Shown one piece after another: positions 26,929 to 35,711 of a DNA stretch of 58,568 nucleotides. Positions within the stretch are counted from its first letter, which is position 1, and every line of letters begins with the position of its first letter. The position numbers and the translations under genes are program-made. Where the stretch lies: assembly GCA_964397045.1 (NCBI GenBank), contig CAYNHF010000025.1, positions 1 to 58,568 on the forward strand, given 5' to 3'. The notes under the pieces are model-generated. The model had not been told where the DNA came from. It saw only the letters and a program-made list of their open reading frames with translations, and ran no database searches. Origin of the DNA: CAYNHF01 sp964397045 (GTDB lineage: Bacteria; Actinomycetota; Acidimicrobiia; Spongiisociales; UBA5794).

Positions 26929-27837
26929 TCAGGCTGAGAAGGCCGCCTCGTCTACATTGTTGGTCGGGTCGAGGCCCTCGAAGAGGCCCCCGAAACCACG
27001 GCCGCGAAACTGACCAAAGTACTCCTGGAGCTGGGCACGCTCCTCTTCCGACAGCTCACCGTCCTCCAGGAAGTCACCGAACGGAACCTCACCGAACTCG
27101 AAGCTCTCGAACCAGTCCCTCAGTTGCCCGGGGATCTCTCCGTCCTCGCTGAAGAAGTGGAAACCTCGTCCGCCAAATGGGAAGCCCTCGAAATCCTCCG
27201 GGACCTCGCCGTCTTCAGTGAAGAACCGGAACTCGTGGCCCTCACCGAAGCGATCGCCAAACATCTCCTGAAGCTGAGCTCGCTCGTCTTCAGACAGCTC
27301 ACCATCTTCCAAGAAGTCACCGAACGGAACCTCACCGAACTCGAAGCGCTCGAACCAGTCCTTCAGTTCCTCTGGGATCTCTCCATCCTCGCCGAAGAAG
27401 TGGAAGGCTCGCGGGCCAAAGGGAGCAAACCCACCGAGCAGGTCTTCGAGCTGAGCCCGCTCCTCCTCTGAGAGTTCGCCGTCTTCGAGGAATTCCGGCA
27501 GCGGACTGGATTCGCTCAGGAGCATTTCGAGGTCCGGCAGGTCCGCCAGCATCTCCTCGGCTCGGGTCGCAAACGTAGCAGCGATCTTGGCTGCCTGTTC
27601 CTCGGTGATGGTGTCGTCTGCAACCAGGCCGGCCAGGACATCCTCAACGAAGTCCCCGACGAACCCACGTACAAAGCCGTCGTCGGAATCGGTGGCCTCA
27701 TCGCCGGCAGGTGCCTGCTCTTCGGTGGGATCTTCCTGTGCTTCAACCGGATCGAATGCGCCGACCAGCGTGGCCACGAGCGCGCCTCCAACTACCAGCA
27801 CACCGGCAGCAGCCAGCAGTCCCAATATCGTCTTCAT
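26929..27837 (-). CDS. Secreted acidic repeat protein with EF-hand-like loops
   Basis: Protein of 302 residues, family unknown. The ATG at 27837 has TAGGAGG 4 nt upstream; residues 1-34 are a signal peptide (VEA|QED). Residues 62-90 share the TIT-x-x-QA motif with the smaller neighbour (VLAGLVADDTITEEQAAKIA). Residues 116-281 are repeats: FLEDGELSE occurs at 116, 175 and 256, and an EDGEIPE-like block at 150, 208 and 231. The last two full units are 81 residues apart. Loops at 115-126, 174-185 and 255-266 have acidic residues at EF-hand positions 1, 5 and 12, with Gly at 6 and Leu at 8. The protein is Phe- and Glu-rich. Calcium or other cation binding outside the cell is an inference. Operator B lies 82 nt before the start codon. 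Confidence 0.78.
   Translation of the reverse strand: MKTILGLLAAAGVLVVGGALVATLVGAFDPVEAQEDPTEEQAPAGDEATDSDDGFVRGFVGDFVEDVLAGLVADDTITEEQAAKIAATFATRAEEMLADLPDLEMLLSESSPLPEFLEDGELSEEERAQLEDLLGGFAPFGPRAFHFFGEDGEIPEELKDWFERFEFGEVPFGDFLEDGELSEDERAQLQEMFGDRFGEGHEFRFFTEDGEVPEDFEGFPFGGRGFHFFSEDGEIPGQLRDWFESFEFGEVPFGDFLEDGELSEEERAQLQEYFGQFRGRGFGGLFEGLDPTNNVDEAAFSA
26997..27492. repeat. Tandem coding repeat, 243-bp period
   Basis: Two units of the acidic repeat protein are nearly alike at the DNA level: an identical 33-bp stretch begins at 27071 and again at 27314, 243 bp apart. A third, more diverged FLEDGELSE copy lies at the N-terminal end. This suggests recent internal duplication. Confidence 0.75.
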
Positions 27838-27918
27838 GCATCCTCCTACAAGGCACACGCGTCAAGCCTGTATGCGATTCACTTTGCCCCTCGCATTTGA
27901 GGCAACGCTGAGCAAGGC

Positions 27919-27936
27919 CTAAGAACTGGGTGAGAA
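27919..27936 (-). promoter_or_regulatory. Response-regulator-type direct repeat, site B
   Basis: Plus strand: CTAAGAA-CTGG-GTGAGAA, the same architecture as site A and the same distance (82 nt) from its gene's start codon. It sits between that gene and the terminator of the protease gene. Confidence 0.72.
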
Positions 27937-27949
27937 CCCCGGACACGCA

Positions 27950-27980
27950 GAACCGGCCGAGGGAGGCAATCGGCCGGTTC
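27950..27980 (-). terminator. Hairpin after the PepD-like protease gene
   Basis: An 11-bp perfect stem (GAACCGGCCGA and its complement) with a 9-nt loop begins 22 nt past the stop codon at 28003. There is no T-tract. Confidence 0.6.
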
Positions 27981-28002
27981 TGAGGTTTACGGAGCTACTG
28001 AA

Positions 28003-29232
28003 TCAGCCGGGTGGCCGCACTCCGAAGACGATGGTGAGCGCAAGATCTGCGTCACCGCGCATGATGTCGAGCGTTGCGCTTTCCCCTACGCCTTTGCGGC
28101 GCATGAGCGCGATCAGTTCCTCCATCGTGGTGATCTCCTGCGCATCGACCGCAGTGATCACGTCGTCGATCCGCAGTCCGCCCACCTCGGCTCCGGTGTC
28201 TGGCTCGACGGTGTTGACGAGGACTCCTGAGGGAAAGGCGCCGTTGTCTGCAATCTCCTCATAAGCGGTGCTCCCTGTGATTCCGATGAAGGCATGCTCG
28301 ACAACACCGGTGCCGATGATTTCGGCCACGATGCGCTCGACCAACTCCACCGGACTGGCGAACCCGATTCCCTCGACGCCGATCTCGCTGACTCCGACCG
28401 CCGTTGTGATGCCGATCAGGCGACCAGACGAATCGACCAACGCACCGCCACTCGAGCCCTGGGTGATGGGGGCATCGGTCTGCAGCATCCCGTACAGCGT
28501 CGAATCGGGTGTGGTCCGCACCTGGCGCCCAGTGGCAGACAAGACGCCAACCGTAAGCGAAGGGCCACCGTCGAGACCGAGCGGGCTCCCGACCGCAACC
28601 GCGGGGGCACCTACTTCGAGGGCGTCGGAGGTGCCGAACTCGAGCGGCTGGAGACCAGGCGCATCGACCAGCAGGACGGCGAGGTCGGTGACAGGATCGG
28701 TGCCAACCAACTCTGCTTCGAAGATACGACTGTCCGACAGAACCACCTGAAACTGCTCACCGTTCTCCACCACATGGTCGTTGGTGACGATGTAGCCGGT
28801 GGAGTCAATGATCACTCCGGATCCGGTTGCCTCCGGCAGGAAGCCGTCCACAGTGTCGCGGCCGACCTCGACCGACACGATCGAGGGAATGACTGCTCTG
28901 CCAACCGCCGCCGCGTCGACGTCTGCGGGTGAGGTCACCATCGGGATCTCGACGGCGTTTGGCCCGACCTCGGTCGTCAACTGCGGAGCCACTACCACAG
29001 CGGGCGAAGCGGCGACAGCCGGTTCTGCCACGTCCTCGCTGAAGCCACCGAAGATGGCGACGCCTGTGAGGGCGATCGCGGCGCCCAGGAAACTGGAGAG
29101 CACGACCAGGGCCCAAGGGGGAGCAGGGTTGGGAACCGCCTCGGACGTCTGCACCTCCGGCGTGGGCGGCTTGCCCTCGCCGGCTGAAGGCCAGGAGGCC
29201 TCTCTCACCGAGTCGTAGTCGCTGAAGTCCAT
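28003..29232 (-). CDS. pepD: HtrA/PepD-like S1C serine protease with PDZ domain
   Basis: Protein of 409 residues, type II membrane topology: a cytoplasmic proline-rich tail, one span at about 41-61, then an extracytoplasmic trypsin-like domain with His153 (VTNDHVV), Asp183 (VTDLAVL) and Ser261 (QGSSGGAL), and a PDZ domain (about 310-400) with GVLVNTVEPDTGAEVGGLR. I chose the ATG at 29232; a TTG 9 nt upstream is too close to the AAAGGAA site. It lies just after the response regulator and sensor kinase genes, the order mprA-mprB-pepD of Mycobacterium, where the protease is part of the envelope-stress circuit. Operator C precedes it, so it probably has its own promoter and is a target of the regulator. 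Confidence 0.85.
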   Translation of the reverse strand: MDFSDYDSVREASWPSAGEGKPPTPEVQTSEAVPNPAPPWALVVLSSFLGAAIALTGVAIFGGFSEDVAEPAVAASPAVVVAPQLTTEVGPNAVEIPMVTSPADVDAAAVGRAVIPSIVSVEVGRDTVDGFLPEATGSGVIIDSTGYIVTNDHVVENGEQFQVVLSDSRIFEAELVGTDPVTDLAVLLVDAPGLQPLEFGTSDALEVGAPAVAVGSPLGLDGGPSLTVGVLSATGRQVRTTPDSTLYGMLQTDAPITQGSSGGALVDSSGRLIGITTAVGVSEIGVEGIGFASPVELVERIVAEIIGTGVVEHAFIGITGSTAYEEIADNGAFPSGVLVNTVEPDTGAEVGGLRIDDVITAVDAQEITTMEELIALMRRKGVGESATLDIMRGDADLALTIVFGVRPPG

Positions 29233-29298
29233 GCGTATCAATTCCTTTCGCTGGTGTTGGAGTCAACCAGCCGGCTCTCAATGGCCGATGAAGACTGT

Positions 29299-29316
29299 CT
29301 GAGAATTGTGTGAGAA
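29299..29316 (-). promoter_or_regulatory. Response-regulator-type direct repeat, site C
   Basis: Plus strand: CTGAGAA-TTGT-GTGAGAA. It fills the 91-bp gap between the sensor kinase stop and the protease start, 67 nt before the ATG at 29232. Confidence 0.72.
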
Positions 29317-29332
29317 GTCGGTCTCGAGATGC

Positions 29333-30703
29333 TCAGGTCTCCGGAAGTTCGAAGCCGACGATGGCACCGCCGTCCTCGCCCTCCACAACGAATACGGTGC
29401 CGTCGTGATCCTGGATGACCTGTTGCACGATCGCGAGCCCGAGACCGGAGCCGGGCGTGGTGCGAGCGGCGTCGGAACGGTAGAAACGGTCGAACACCCG
29501 TGAGCGGTCCACCTCGTCGATCCCGGGTCCGTGATCGATCACACTGACCCGACCCGCCTCAACATCCACCTCCACGGTTGCTCCTGGGGGGCTCCACTTC
29601 ACCGCGTTGTCGATCAAGTTGGATATGGCTCGCTCGAGCTGGCCGCGCTGGCCAAGCACGTTCGTCGGCTGCGATACCACGGCGATCTCGTGGCTGGTGC
29701 GACGCTCGAAACGATGGGCGACATCGGAAACGAGCTCATCGAGTTGAACCTGCTCCGGCACTTCATCGGACGGACCGGTAGCAGACGCCAGGTCCACCAC
29801 CTCGGACACGAGCTTGCTGAGCTGTTCCAGTTCGAACGTCACGTCATCGAGCAACCGCCGCCTGGTATCCGGGGGCAACTCGTCTGCGCGCACCAGCAGC
29901 TCGATGTTGGTGCGCAACGCCGTCAGCGGCGTCCGCAGCTCATGCCCGGCGTCGCGCACCAGGCGTCGCTGCTGGCTGCGGCTTACCTCCAGGGCGGCCA
30001 GCATGGTGTTGAACGCGACGGCAAGGCGCCCCACCTCGTCATCACGATCGACCTCGATCCGCTCCTCCAGTTCCTGTGTCTCAGCGACGTGCTCCGCGGC
30101 ATTCGTCAGGGTGGCGACGGGGCGCAACGCGCTGCGCGAGACCACGAGCCCGAGCGCCGCAGCGAGCGCGACCCCGAGCGCCCCGGCGATCACGAGCACA
30201 ACGGTGAGCCCCGCCAGCGTCGCCTCGACCTCGCTGAGTGAGCGGGCTGCCTGGAAGGCCAACCCATCCCCCACATGTGCCGTGATCATGCGGTAGGGGT
30301 CACCTTCGACGTCGATGTCGCGAATCATGGGTGCGGCCGCAAAAAGCGCCAGGTCCAAGTCTGCTTCCTCGAGCGGCAGGGCAAAATCCTGACTACGGGG
30401 GCGAGCGACCCCTCCAGAAGCGTCAAATGCCTGGAGGAACAGCACCTCGAACTGACTGGCGGTGCGAAAGGGGCCCCTGGCGCCGGACTGCTCAGACAGC
30501 AGGGCAATCAGGCCCCCCGTATCTGTGGCCTGGGTCGCGACCTCGAGCAGACTGTCGTCAACCTGATCGAGGAGCTCGTCGCGGGTGACGTAGTAGGCCC
30601 CTGCCGAGATGAGCACCACCGCAAGCGCCACCGCGAGCGACGCGATGATCGCAATCCGAGACCGCAGGTTGACGGTCTTGCGAGGGAGGCGCTTGCCGGT
30701 CAC
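29333..30703 (-). CDS. mprB: Sensor histidine kinase, MprB-like
   Basis: Protein of 456 residues. Membrane spans at about 16-39 and 163-188 enclose an extracytoplasmic sensor domain of ~120 residues. A HAMP domain (about 185-240) and a HisKA domain with phospho-acceptor His254 (DAGHELRTPL) follow, then the ATPase domain: N-box NLIDNAVKWSPPG, G1 DHGPGID, F-box FDRFYRS, G2 GSGLGLAIV. The GTG start at 30703 overlaps the regulator's stop as GTGA. It should phosphorylate the regulator encoded just upstream. Its sensor domain may read the extracytoplasmic lipoproteins or protease of this island; that is inference. Confidence 0.9.
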   Translation of the reverse strand: MTGKRLPRKTVNLRSRIAIIASLAVALAVVLISAGAYYVTRDELLDQVDDSLLEVATQATDTGGLIALLSEQSGARGPFRTASQFEVLFLQAFDASGGVARPRSQDFALPLEEADLDLALFAAAPMIRDIDVEGDPYRMITAHVGDGLAFQAARSLSEVEATLAGLTVVLVIAGALGVALAAALGLVVSRSALRPVATLTNAAEHVAETQELEERIEVDRDDEVGRLAVAFNTMLAALEVSRSQQRRLVRDAGHELRTPLTALRTNIELLVRADELPPDTRRRLLDDVTFELEQLSKLVSEVVDLASATGPSDEVPEQVQLDELVSDVAHRFERRTSHEIAVVSQPTNVLGQRGQLERAISNLIDNAVKWSPPGATVEVDVEAGRVSVIDHGPGIDEVDRSRVFDRFYRSDAARTTPGSGLGLAIVQQVIQDHDGTVFVVEGEDGGAIVGFELPET

Positions 30704-31389
30704 TGTTCTCTCGCCACGTAGCCCACCCCGCGCACGGTGTGCACCAGACGGGGTCGATCCCCCTCCTCGGTCTTGCGTCGCAAGTAGCCGATGTACACGT
30801 CGAGCGAGTTGGAGGAGGTCTCGAAGTCGTAGCCCCAGATCCGCTCGTAAATGGTGTCGCGCGACAACACGATGCCCTCGTTCGAAACCAGCAGTTCGAG
30901 GAGATCGAATTCGGTCTTGGTCAGGTGGATGCTCTCACCACTACGCATGACTTCGCGCGTCCCGGCGTTCAGCGTCAGATCGCCAACCGTGAGCACATCT
31001 GTCGTTGCCCCCGCCGATCTCCGCAGCAACGCGCGGAGCCGCGCCAGCAGCTCCTCCAACGCGAACGGTTTCACCATGTAGTCGTCCGCCCCCGCGTCGA
31101 GGCCGGCCACACGGTCCGAAACCTCGTGGCGTGCAGTGAGGATGAGGATCGGCGTGTCGTCACCGCGGGCCCGGATCCGGCGACAGGTCTCGAGCCCGTC
31201 TACATGGGGCATCATGACGTCGAGCACGATGGCGTCCGGCGGATCGTTCATCACCATGGACAGAGCCTCCGCTCCGTCGCGGGCGGTCGCTACGTCGTAA
31301 CCCTCGAACGACAACGCACGCTCCACAGCATCACGGACGGACCGATCATCCTCGACCACCAGCACGTGTCCCAGTGTCTCGCTCACCAT
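30700..31389 (-). CDS. mprA: OmpR-family response regulator, MprA-like
   Basis: Protein of 229 residues. The receiver domain has the acidic pair VVEDD (12-15), phospho-acceptor Asp57 (VLDVMMP), Thr in ILTAR and Lys in VKPFALEEL. The winged-helix DNA-binding domain ends with SLDVYIGYLRRK and TVRGVGYV, typical of the MprA/OmpR group. The ATG at 31389 is only 2 nt from GAGGAG, whereas the next codon, GTG at 31386, has 5 nt spacing and may be the real start. It is coupled by GTGA to the sensor kinase. Proteins of this type bind tandem direct repeats, which fits the four 11-bp-period sites nearby. Confidence 0.92.
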   Translation of the reverse strand: MVSETLGHVLVVEDDRSVRDAVERALSFEGYDVATARDGAEALSMVMNDPPDAIVLDVMMPHVDGLETCRRIRARGDDTPILILTARHEVSDRVAGLDAGADDYMVKPFALEELLARLRALLRRSAGATTDVLTVGDLTLNAGTREVMRSGESIHLTKTEFDLLELLVSNEGIVLSRDTIYERIWGYDFETSSNSLDVYIGYLRRKTEEGDRPRLVHTVRGVGYVAREQ

Positions 31390-31442
31390 CTCTCCTCGTC
31401 ACGCCGCCGCAGCGACGATACCCAGCACTTGGCCGGTTGCGA

Positions 31443-32642
31443 TTACTCGTACCGCAGGGCTTCAGTCGGCGACATCCTGGCCGCACGGATCGCCGGATAC
31501 AGCCCGGCAACGGCGCCGATCGCCAACGCCGCCAGCAGACCTCCAATCATCGCGACGGTCGGAATCAAGGTATCCCAACCGCGAATGTTGGCGTAGACCC
31601 AGGTGACGAAGCCGCCGAGCAACACCCCGCCGACCCCTCCAATCAGCGCCAGCAACAACGCCTCACCCAGGAACTGCAACCCAATGTGGCGCTGGGTAGC
31701 CCCCAGCGCCCGGCGGAGTCCGATCTCCGACCGACGCTCCAGCACCGAGATCACCATGACATTGGCGATACCGACTCCGCCGACGATCAGCGCCACTGCG
31801 CCGAGCCCGAGGAACAACGCGGTGAAAGCGTCGTCTGCCGCTTCCTTCGCCTCGAGAGCATCAGTCGGCCGTTCGACCTCGACTTCCTCCGGGTTCTCCG
31901 GGTTCGCGGTGGCGGCCAGGACCCCCATCACGTCGTCTACCTGATCCGGGTCGGTCCGCACCAGGACCGACGTCGGCACGTTGTCGTGATCTAGGAACCT
32001 GTCCGCGGCGACCAGGCCCACCATCGCGGCGCGATCGAGGTCCGCGTTGAGATCGAATTCGTCGAGAATGCCGATCACGGCGAACCACTGATCACCAACC
32101 CAGACCTGTTGACTCCCGGTGACCGCAGCAATCCCGAGTCGCTCGGCAGCCACCGAGCCCAACACCACCGTGGGGAATGCGGCAGTGGCCGCATCGTGCC
32201 AGCGTCCGTCTGCGACGGTGCCTGCCAGGGTGTCGAGCAAGCTGATGTCGACCGCCTGCACGGAGAGGCCACCCGACTGCCCGCTCGGGATCAAGTCTGT
32301 CTTGTAGACCGATGCATCCACCGCGCTGACCACCGAGGTCGTCTCGACCGGACCGATCCTGGCGACCATGACGGCGGATTCTTCGGGTAATTCTCCCGCC
32401 CCAAGCCCGATGCCGGTGCCGGCCTGGACCGTCAACAGATTCGTTCCGAGGCGATCGAGCTGGCTGAGGAGGTCCGACTTGGAAGACTCAGACAGGCCCA
32501 GCACGCCGACCATCGCAGCAATGCCAATCATGATGCCCAGCGCCGAAAGGGCGGCACGCATCTTCCTGGTGCGCAGCCCGACACTTGCCGTGCGAGCGAT
32601 ATCGGAAGGGTGCAGCTTGCTGGGAGCGAGCGTGGTGGCCAT
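31443..32642 (-). CDS. MacB-like ABC transporter permease (FtsX family)
   Basis: Protein of 399 residues. One span near residues 30-50 (LSALGIMIGIAAMVGVLGL), a long extracytoplasmic MacB_PCD domain, and three C-terminal spans, the last two after VLERRSEIGLRRALGA, the conserved FtsX signature; it ends AARMSPTEALRYE. Members act with a separate ATPase and move no substrate through the membrane themselves, but drive periplasmic partners by mechanotransmission. The ATG at 32642 shares one base with the ATPase stop (TGATG). The adaptor gene lies two genes upstream in the same operon. Confidence 0.9.
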   Translation of the reverse strand: MATTLAPSKLHPSDIARTASVGLRTRKMRAALSALGIMIGIAAMVGVLGLSESSKSDLLSQLDRLGTNLLTVQAGTGIGLGAGELPEESAVMVARIGPVETTSVVSAVDASVYKTDLIPSGQSGGLSVQAVDISLLDTLAGTVADGRWHDAATAAFPTVVLGSVAAERLGIAAVTGSQQVWVGDQWFAVIGILDEFDLNADLDRAAMVGLVAADRFLDHDNVPTSVLVRTDPDQVDDVMGVLAATANPENPEEVEVERPTDALEAKEAADDAFTALFLGLGAVALIVGGVGIANVMVISVLERRSEIGLRRALGATQRHIGLQFLGEALLLALIGGVGGVLLGGFVTWVYANIRGWDTLIPTVAMIGGLLAALAIGAVAGLYPAIRAARMSPTEALRYE

Positions 32643-33364
32643 CAGCTCGCACCCACCAACCCCGAGTCATGCTCGATGAGACCATCGACCAGGCTCACCG
32701 ATCGAGGCAGATCCGCGGCAATCTCGCGGTTGTGGGTGATGACGACGATGGTGGCTCCCTCGTCGTTCAACTCGTGGAGCAGGTCCACGATCGAATGGCT
32801 GGTCTTGGTGTCCAGGTTGCCGGTGGGCTCGTCTGCGAGCACGATGGATGGCTTCCCGACCAGGGCGCGAGCAATCGCCACTCGCTGGCGCTCCCCACCG
32901 CTGAGCTGGGTGGCAACGTGGTCGAGCCGGTGTCCCAAACCCACTCGAACCAGCGCCTCGTTCGCCAGCGCCCGCCTGCCGGCCAATGGGAGTCCCGTGT
33001 ACAGCAGCCCGTCCGCGACGTTGTCGAGCGCCGTGTAGCCGCTGAGCAGAAAGAACTGCTGGAACACGAACCCGATGTGCCGCGAGCGCAGCGCCGACAT
33101 CTGGCGGTCCGTCAACTCCGAGATCTTGTGACCCGCCACCGACACGTCGCCCGACGTAGGCCGATCGAGCGTGCCCATCACGTGCAGCAGCGTCGACTTG
33201 CCACTACCGGATGGTCCGACGACCGCAACCAGTTCGCCCGCCTCCACCTCGAAAGTGACGCCCGCGAGCGCTCGGACCGGCGGTGTCGTCGGATACTCCT
33301 TAACGACATCATGTAGTGCCAGGACCGTGCCGCGGGGTTCGCCCGGCTCGGCAAGAGACGTCAC
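32642..33364 (-). CDS. MacB/LolD-type ABC transporter ATPase
   Basis: Protein of 240 residues, a complete nucleotide-binding domain: Walker A GPSGSGKST near 49-57, Q-loop FVFQQFFLL, signature LSGGERQRVAIARAL, Walker B IVLADEPTGNLD and H-loop VITHN. The FVFQQF and ADEPTGNLD sequences are characteristic of the MacB/LolD/FtsE group. The start is a GTG at 33364 overlapping the adaptor stop as GTGA, and the gene abuts the permease gene. It should dimerise and power the permease. Cargo is unknown. Confidence 0.93.
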   Translation of the reverse strand: MTSLAEPGEPRGTVLALHDVVKEYPTTPPVRALAGVTFEVEAGELVAVVGPSGSGKSTLLHVMGTLDRPTSGDVSVAGHKISELTDRQMSALRSRHIGFVFQQFFLLSGYTALDNVADGLLYTGLPLAGRRALANEALVRVGLGHRLDHVATQLSGGERQRVAIARALVGKPSIVLADEPTGNLDTKTSHSIVDLLHELNDEGATIVVITHNREIAADLPRSVSLVDGLIEHDSGLVGAS

Positions 33365-35022
33365 GGGACGACTACCAGCATGTCGGTCGTGAGTCCGTTG
33401 GATTCCACCTCGACGTAGCCGTCCGCGTAGAACCCCGGCTCCACCGAAATCAGCCGGGTGGTGCCGTCGCCGTTGTCGATCTCGACCGCGTAGCCGCCTT
33501 CGCGCAGCGCCACCAGGGCAGTGACGGGCACCGCTACCACGTTGGACACCGAGTCGGTGATGTACTCGACGTCGACCGGGGCTTCGTCGAGTGCTCCCGC
33601 TACCGAAGGGTCATCGAGTGTGATGATGACTTCGAAGTAGGTGCCATCCGGTCCCCGGGTCGCGACGGTGTCAACGCTCTCAACCGTCGCACCGACGTCC
33701 CGCCCACTCGGAAGCTCCACGGTCACTGCATCTCCGGCTTCGAGTGTGCCCTGGTCGGATGCATCCAGCTGTGCGGTGACAACGATCTCGTTCGAGGTGA
33801 TTGCCAGGACCGCCCCCCCACCGTTCACCGGCGAGCCGGGAGGCGTCGTTCTGTCCGAGATACGGACCGCATCGGACAGGAACACCACTTGGCCGAGGTG
33901 AATGATCCCGTCTGCTTCGAGCCCCACCGATTCCTGCCAGGCGATGACGGCGGTCTTCGTTTCCGAGGTGAACACTCCGTCGACCGCCATGGTCCCGTTC
34001 GCGTCGAACCCGAGGGCCGCTAGTGCTGTCTCGAGCTGGAGCACATCGATGCCCTCCATCGGATCATCACCCGCCAGAGCCATCACGACCCTGCCATCGT
34101 TGACGAGGTCACCGGTGGTCACCTCGATACTGATGATCTGAGTGGGGCCGGGAATGAAGACCACCGAACCCAGCACGACCGCGCCGGTTTCTTCGACCCC
34201 CAGTGACTCCTGCCAGTCCTCGACCAGGTCCTCAGTTAGTCCGGTGAATTCGTCGTCGACCGTGAGGTCACCCTCCGGGTCGAATCCCATCGCAACAAGG
34301 GCGGTTTCGAGTTGTAACACGTCCACACCCGTCAGGTTGTCGCCACGAGGCGGATCGGCGATCGTCCGGAAAGCCGGCACGTCGCCGTACATGACAACCA
34401 CCGGCTCACCGTCGACTTCGTAGAGGACGTCGCCCTGCTCGACAACGGCCCCCTCCTCAGCAACCCAGGTGATGGTGCCATTGCTCCGGGACGTCACGAC
34501 CAGCGGATCGTCGCTGACCGAGAGGTCGCGGTACGCGGGCACCGCCCCATACAGCAGCACAACCGGCTCACCATCGATCTCGAACAACACGCCGCCCTGC
34601 TCGACCACTGCCCCTGCCTCCGGGGCCGCCGTGACGGTTCCAGACAGGCTCGCCGTGATCGGGTCACCAATAGTGCGACCCAGTGTTCCGTCGAGGGTCG
34701 TTATCTCCTCGAGATCAGTCCGGATGACTTCGGCGGTGTTGACCACGACCAGTGCCGTTGTGGCTTCGCCACCTCCGTCATCTGAGGAGAGAGCCATGCC
34801 CACGACTGCCACGACAGCCAGAACCACGACCACACCCAACAACCATGGCCACCACCGGCGCTTCGAGGAAGCAGGTGGCGCCACCTCGTTGCGGTCGATG
34901 TCGCTCGGTTCCGGTTCCAATGGCGTCACCATCTTCTCACCTTCGAGTGTCCTGCTCATTGTGGTGCCGTCTCCAATCGATCCGGAATTCGTAGGTGCAG
35001 AGGTGTCGATCGAGTCAGTCAT
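33361..35022 (-). CDS. MacA/HlyD-like adaptor with doubled lipoyl and peptidoglycan-binding modules
   Basis: Protein of 553 residues. A cytoplasmic tail of ~55 residues and one span (about 57-78) anchor an extracytoplasmic region. Two lipoyl-like half-modules occur in tandem (SGTVTAAPEAGAVVEQG...LFEIDGEPV and GTITWVAEEGAVVEQG...LYEVDGEPV). Two peptidoglycan-binding-1 modules follow (both starting G-x-DVLQLETAL and ending with WQES-x-G, about 230-290 and 320-380), then a beta-barrel and membrane-proximal part. The ATG at 35022 overlaps the upstream stop by one base (TGATG). It would link the MacB-type pump to the cell wall. Most relatives I know carry one copy of each module, so the duplication is unusual. 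Confidence 0.85.
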   Translation of the reverse strand: MTDSIDTSAPTNSGSIGDGTTMSRTLEGEKMVTPLEPEPSDIDRNEVAPPASSKRRWWPWLLGVVVVLAVVAVVGMALSSDDGGGEATTALVVVNTAEVIRTDLEEITTLDGTLGRTIGDPITASLSGTVTAAPEAGAVVEQGGVLFEIDGEPVVLLYGAVPAYRDLSVSDDPLVVTSRSNGTITWVAEEGAVVEQGDVLYEVDGEPVVVMYGDVPAFRTIADPPRGDNLTGVDVLQLETALVAMGFDPEGDLTVDDEFTGLTEDLVEDWQESLGVEETGAVVLGSVVFIPGPTQIISIEVTTGDLVNDGRVVMALAGDDPMEGIDVLQLETALAALGFDANGTMAVDGVFTSETKTAVIAWQESVGLEADGIIHLGQVVFLSDAVRISDRTTPPGSPVNGGGAVLAITSNEIVVTAQLDASDQGTLEAGDAVTVELPSGRDVGATVESVDTVATRGPDGTYFEVIITLDDPSVAGALDEAPVDVEYITDSVSNVVAVPVTALVALREGGYAVEIDNGDGTTRLISVEPGFYADGYVEVESNGLTTDMLVVVP

Positions 35023-35663
35023 CAGCCGTCTTCCCCGCCGCCGGTCCGTCCTCTGCCAAACCCGGCAAGCGAGTCTCCGCAGGCCTCCAACGCCTTCTGG
35101 AAGTCCGGGTCCTCTCGGTCGAGCTCACCGAAGTGCCCACTGGGGTCACCCGACCCGTCGCCGCCACCGCCGGGACCAGAATTCGACACGTCGGGATCGT
35201 CCATGTCGATGCCGTTGTCGCGCATGCATTGCGCGAAAGCCAGCAAGCCGTCCTCACGCTCGGTTTCGTCGACTTCGCTGAAGTGTTGCTGGACGCCCTC
35301 GAGGGATTCGCCACACACCCCCATCGCGTCATCGATCTCACGCCGATCGATACCAGCCGCCTGGAAAACACTGCGGAGGTTGACGTTCCCGTCCGCATCC
35401 ATCTGTGGATCATCAACCTGGATACCCTCGTCGCGGAGGCATTGGGTGAAGGCGAGCAGGGCGGCCTCGGTGTCCACAGGGTCGGAGGTGTCTTCCGCGG
35501 TCTCGGTGTCGCCACCCTGAGTGGCAACCTCTTCCGGTTCGACCTGCTCCGTCTGCTCCACATCTTCCGCGGATGCGACGCTGCCCGAACCTTCTCCGCT
35601 GCCGCAGGCGGCCGCCACCAATACGAATGTTGCCACCAGCACCAGCATCCGCCACTTCTTCAC
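35022..35663 (-). CDS. Lipoprotein with duplicated Cys-Arg-Asp-Gly motif, paralogue 1
   Basis: Protein of 213 residues. The GTG at 35663 follows AAGGAAG by 8 nt. Lipidation is expected at Cys20 (VAAAC). An acidic linker precedes two related halves: half one has Cys75 (FTQCLRDEG), the acidic DPQMDADGN loop at 85-93 and Cys117; half two has Cys146 (FAQCMRDNG), DMDDPD and Cys195 (EACGDSL). Four Cys suggest two disulfides or metal sites. It is the third gene of three paralogues and overlaps the adaptor start. In other actinobacteria, lipoproteins with C-M-R-x-x-G motifs lie beside MacAB-like genes; this is recalled, not searched. Function is unknown. Confidence 0.82.
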   Translation of the reverse strand: MKKWRMLVLVATFVLVAAACGSGEGSGSVASAEDVEQTEQVEPEEVATQGGDTETAEDTSDPVDTEAALLAFTQCLRDEGIQVDDPQMDADGNVNLRSVFQAAGIDRREIDDAMGVCGESLEGVQQHFSEVDETEREDGLLAFAQCMRDNGIDMDDPDVSNSGPGGGGDGSGDPSGHFGELDREDPDFQKALEACGDSLAGFGRGRTGGGEDG

Positions 35664-35711
35664 TGCGACCGCTTCCTTTCCATCTCTATCCGTCGCTCAC
35701 GTTTGCCTTGC

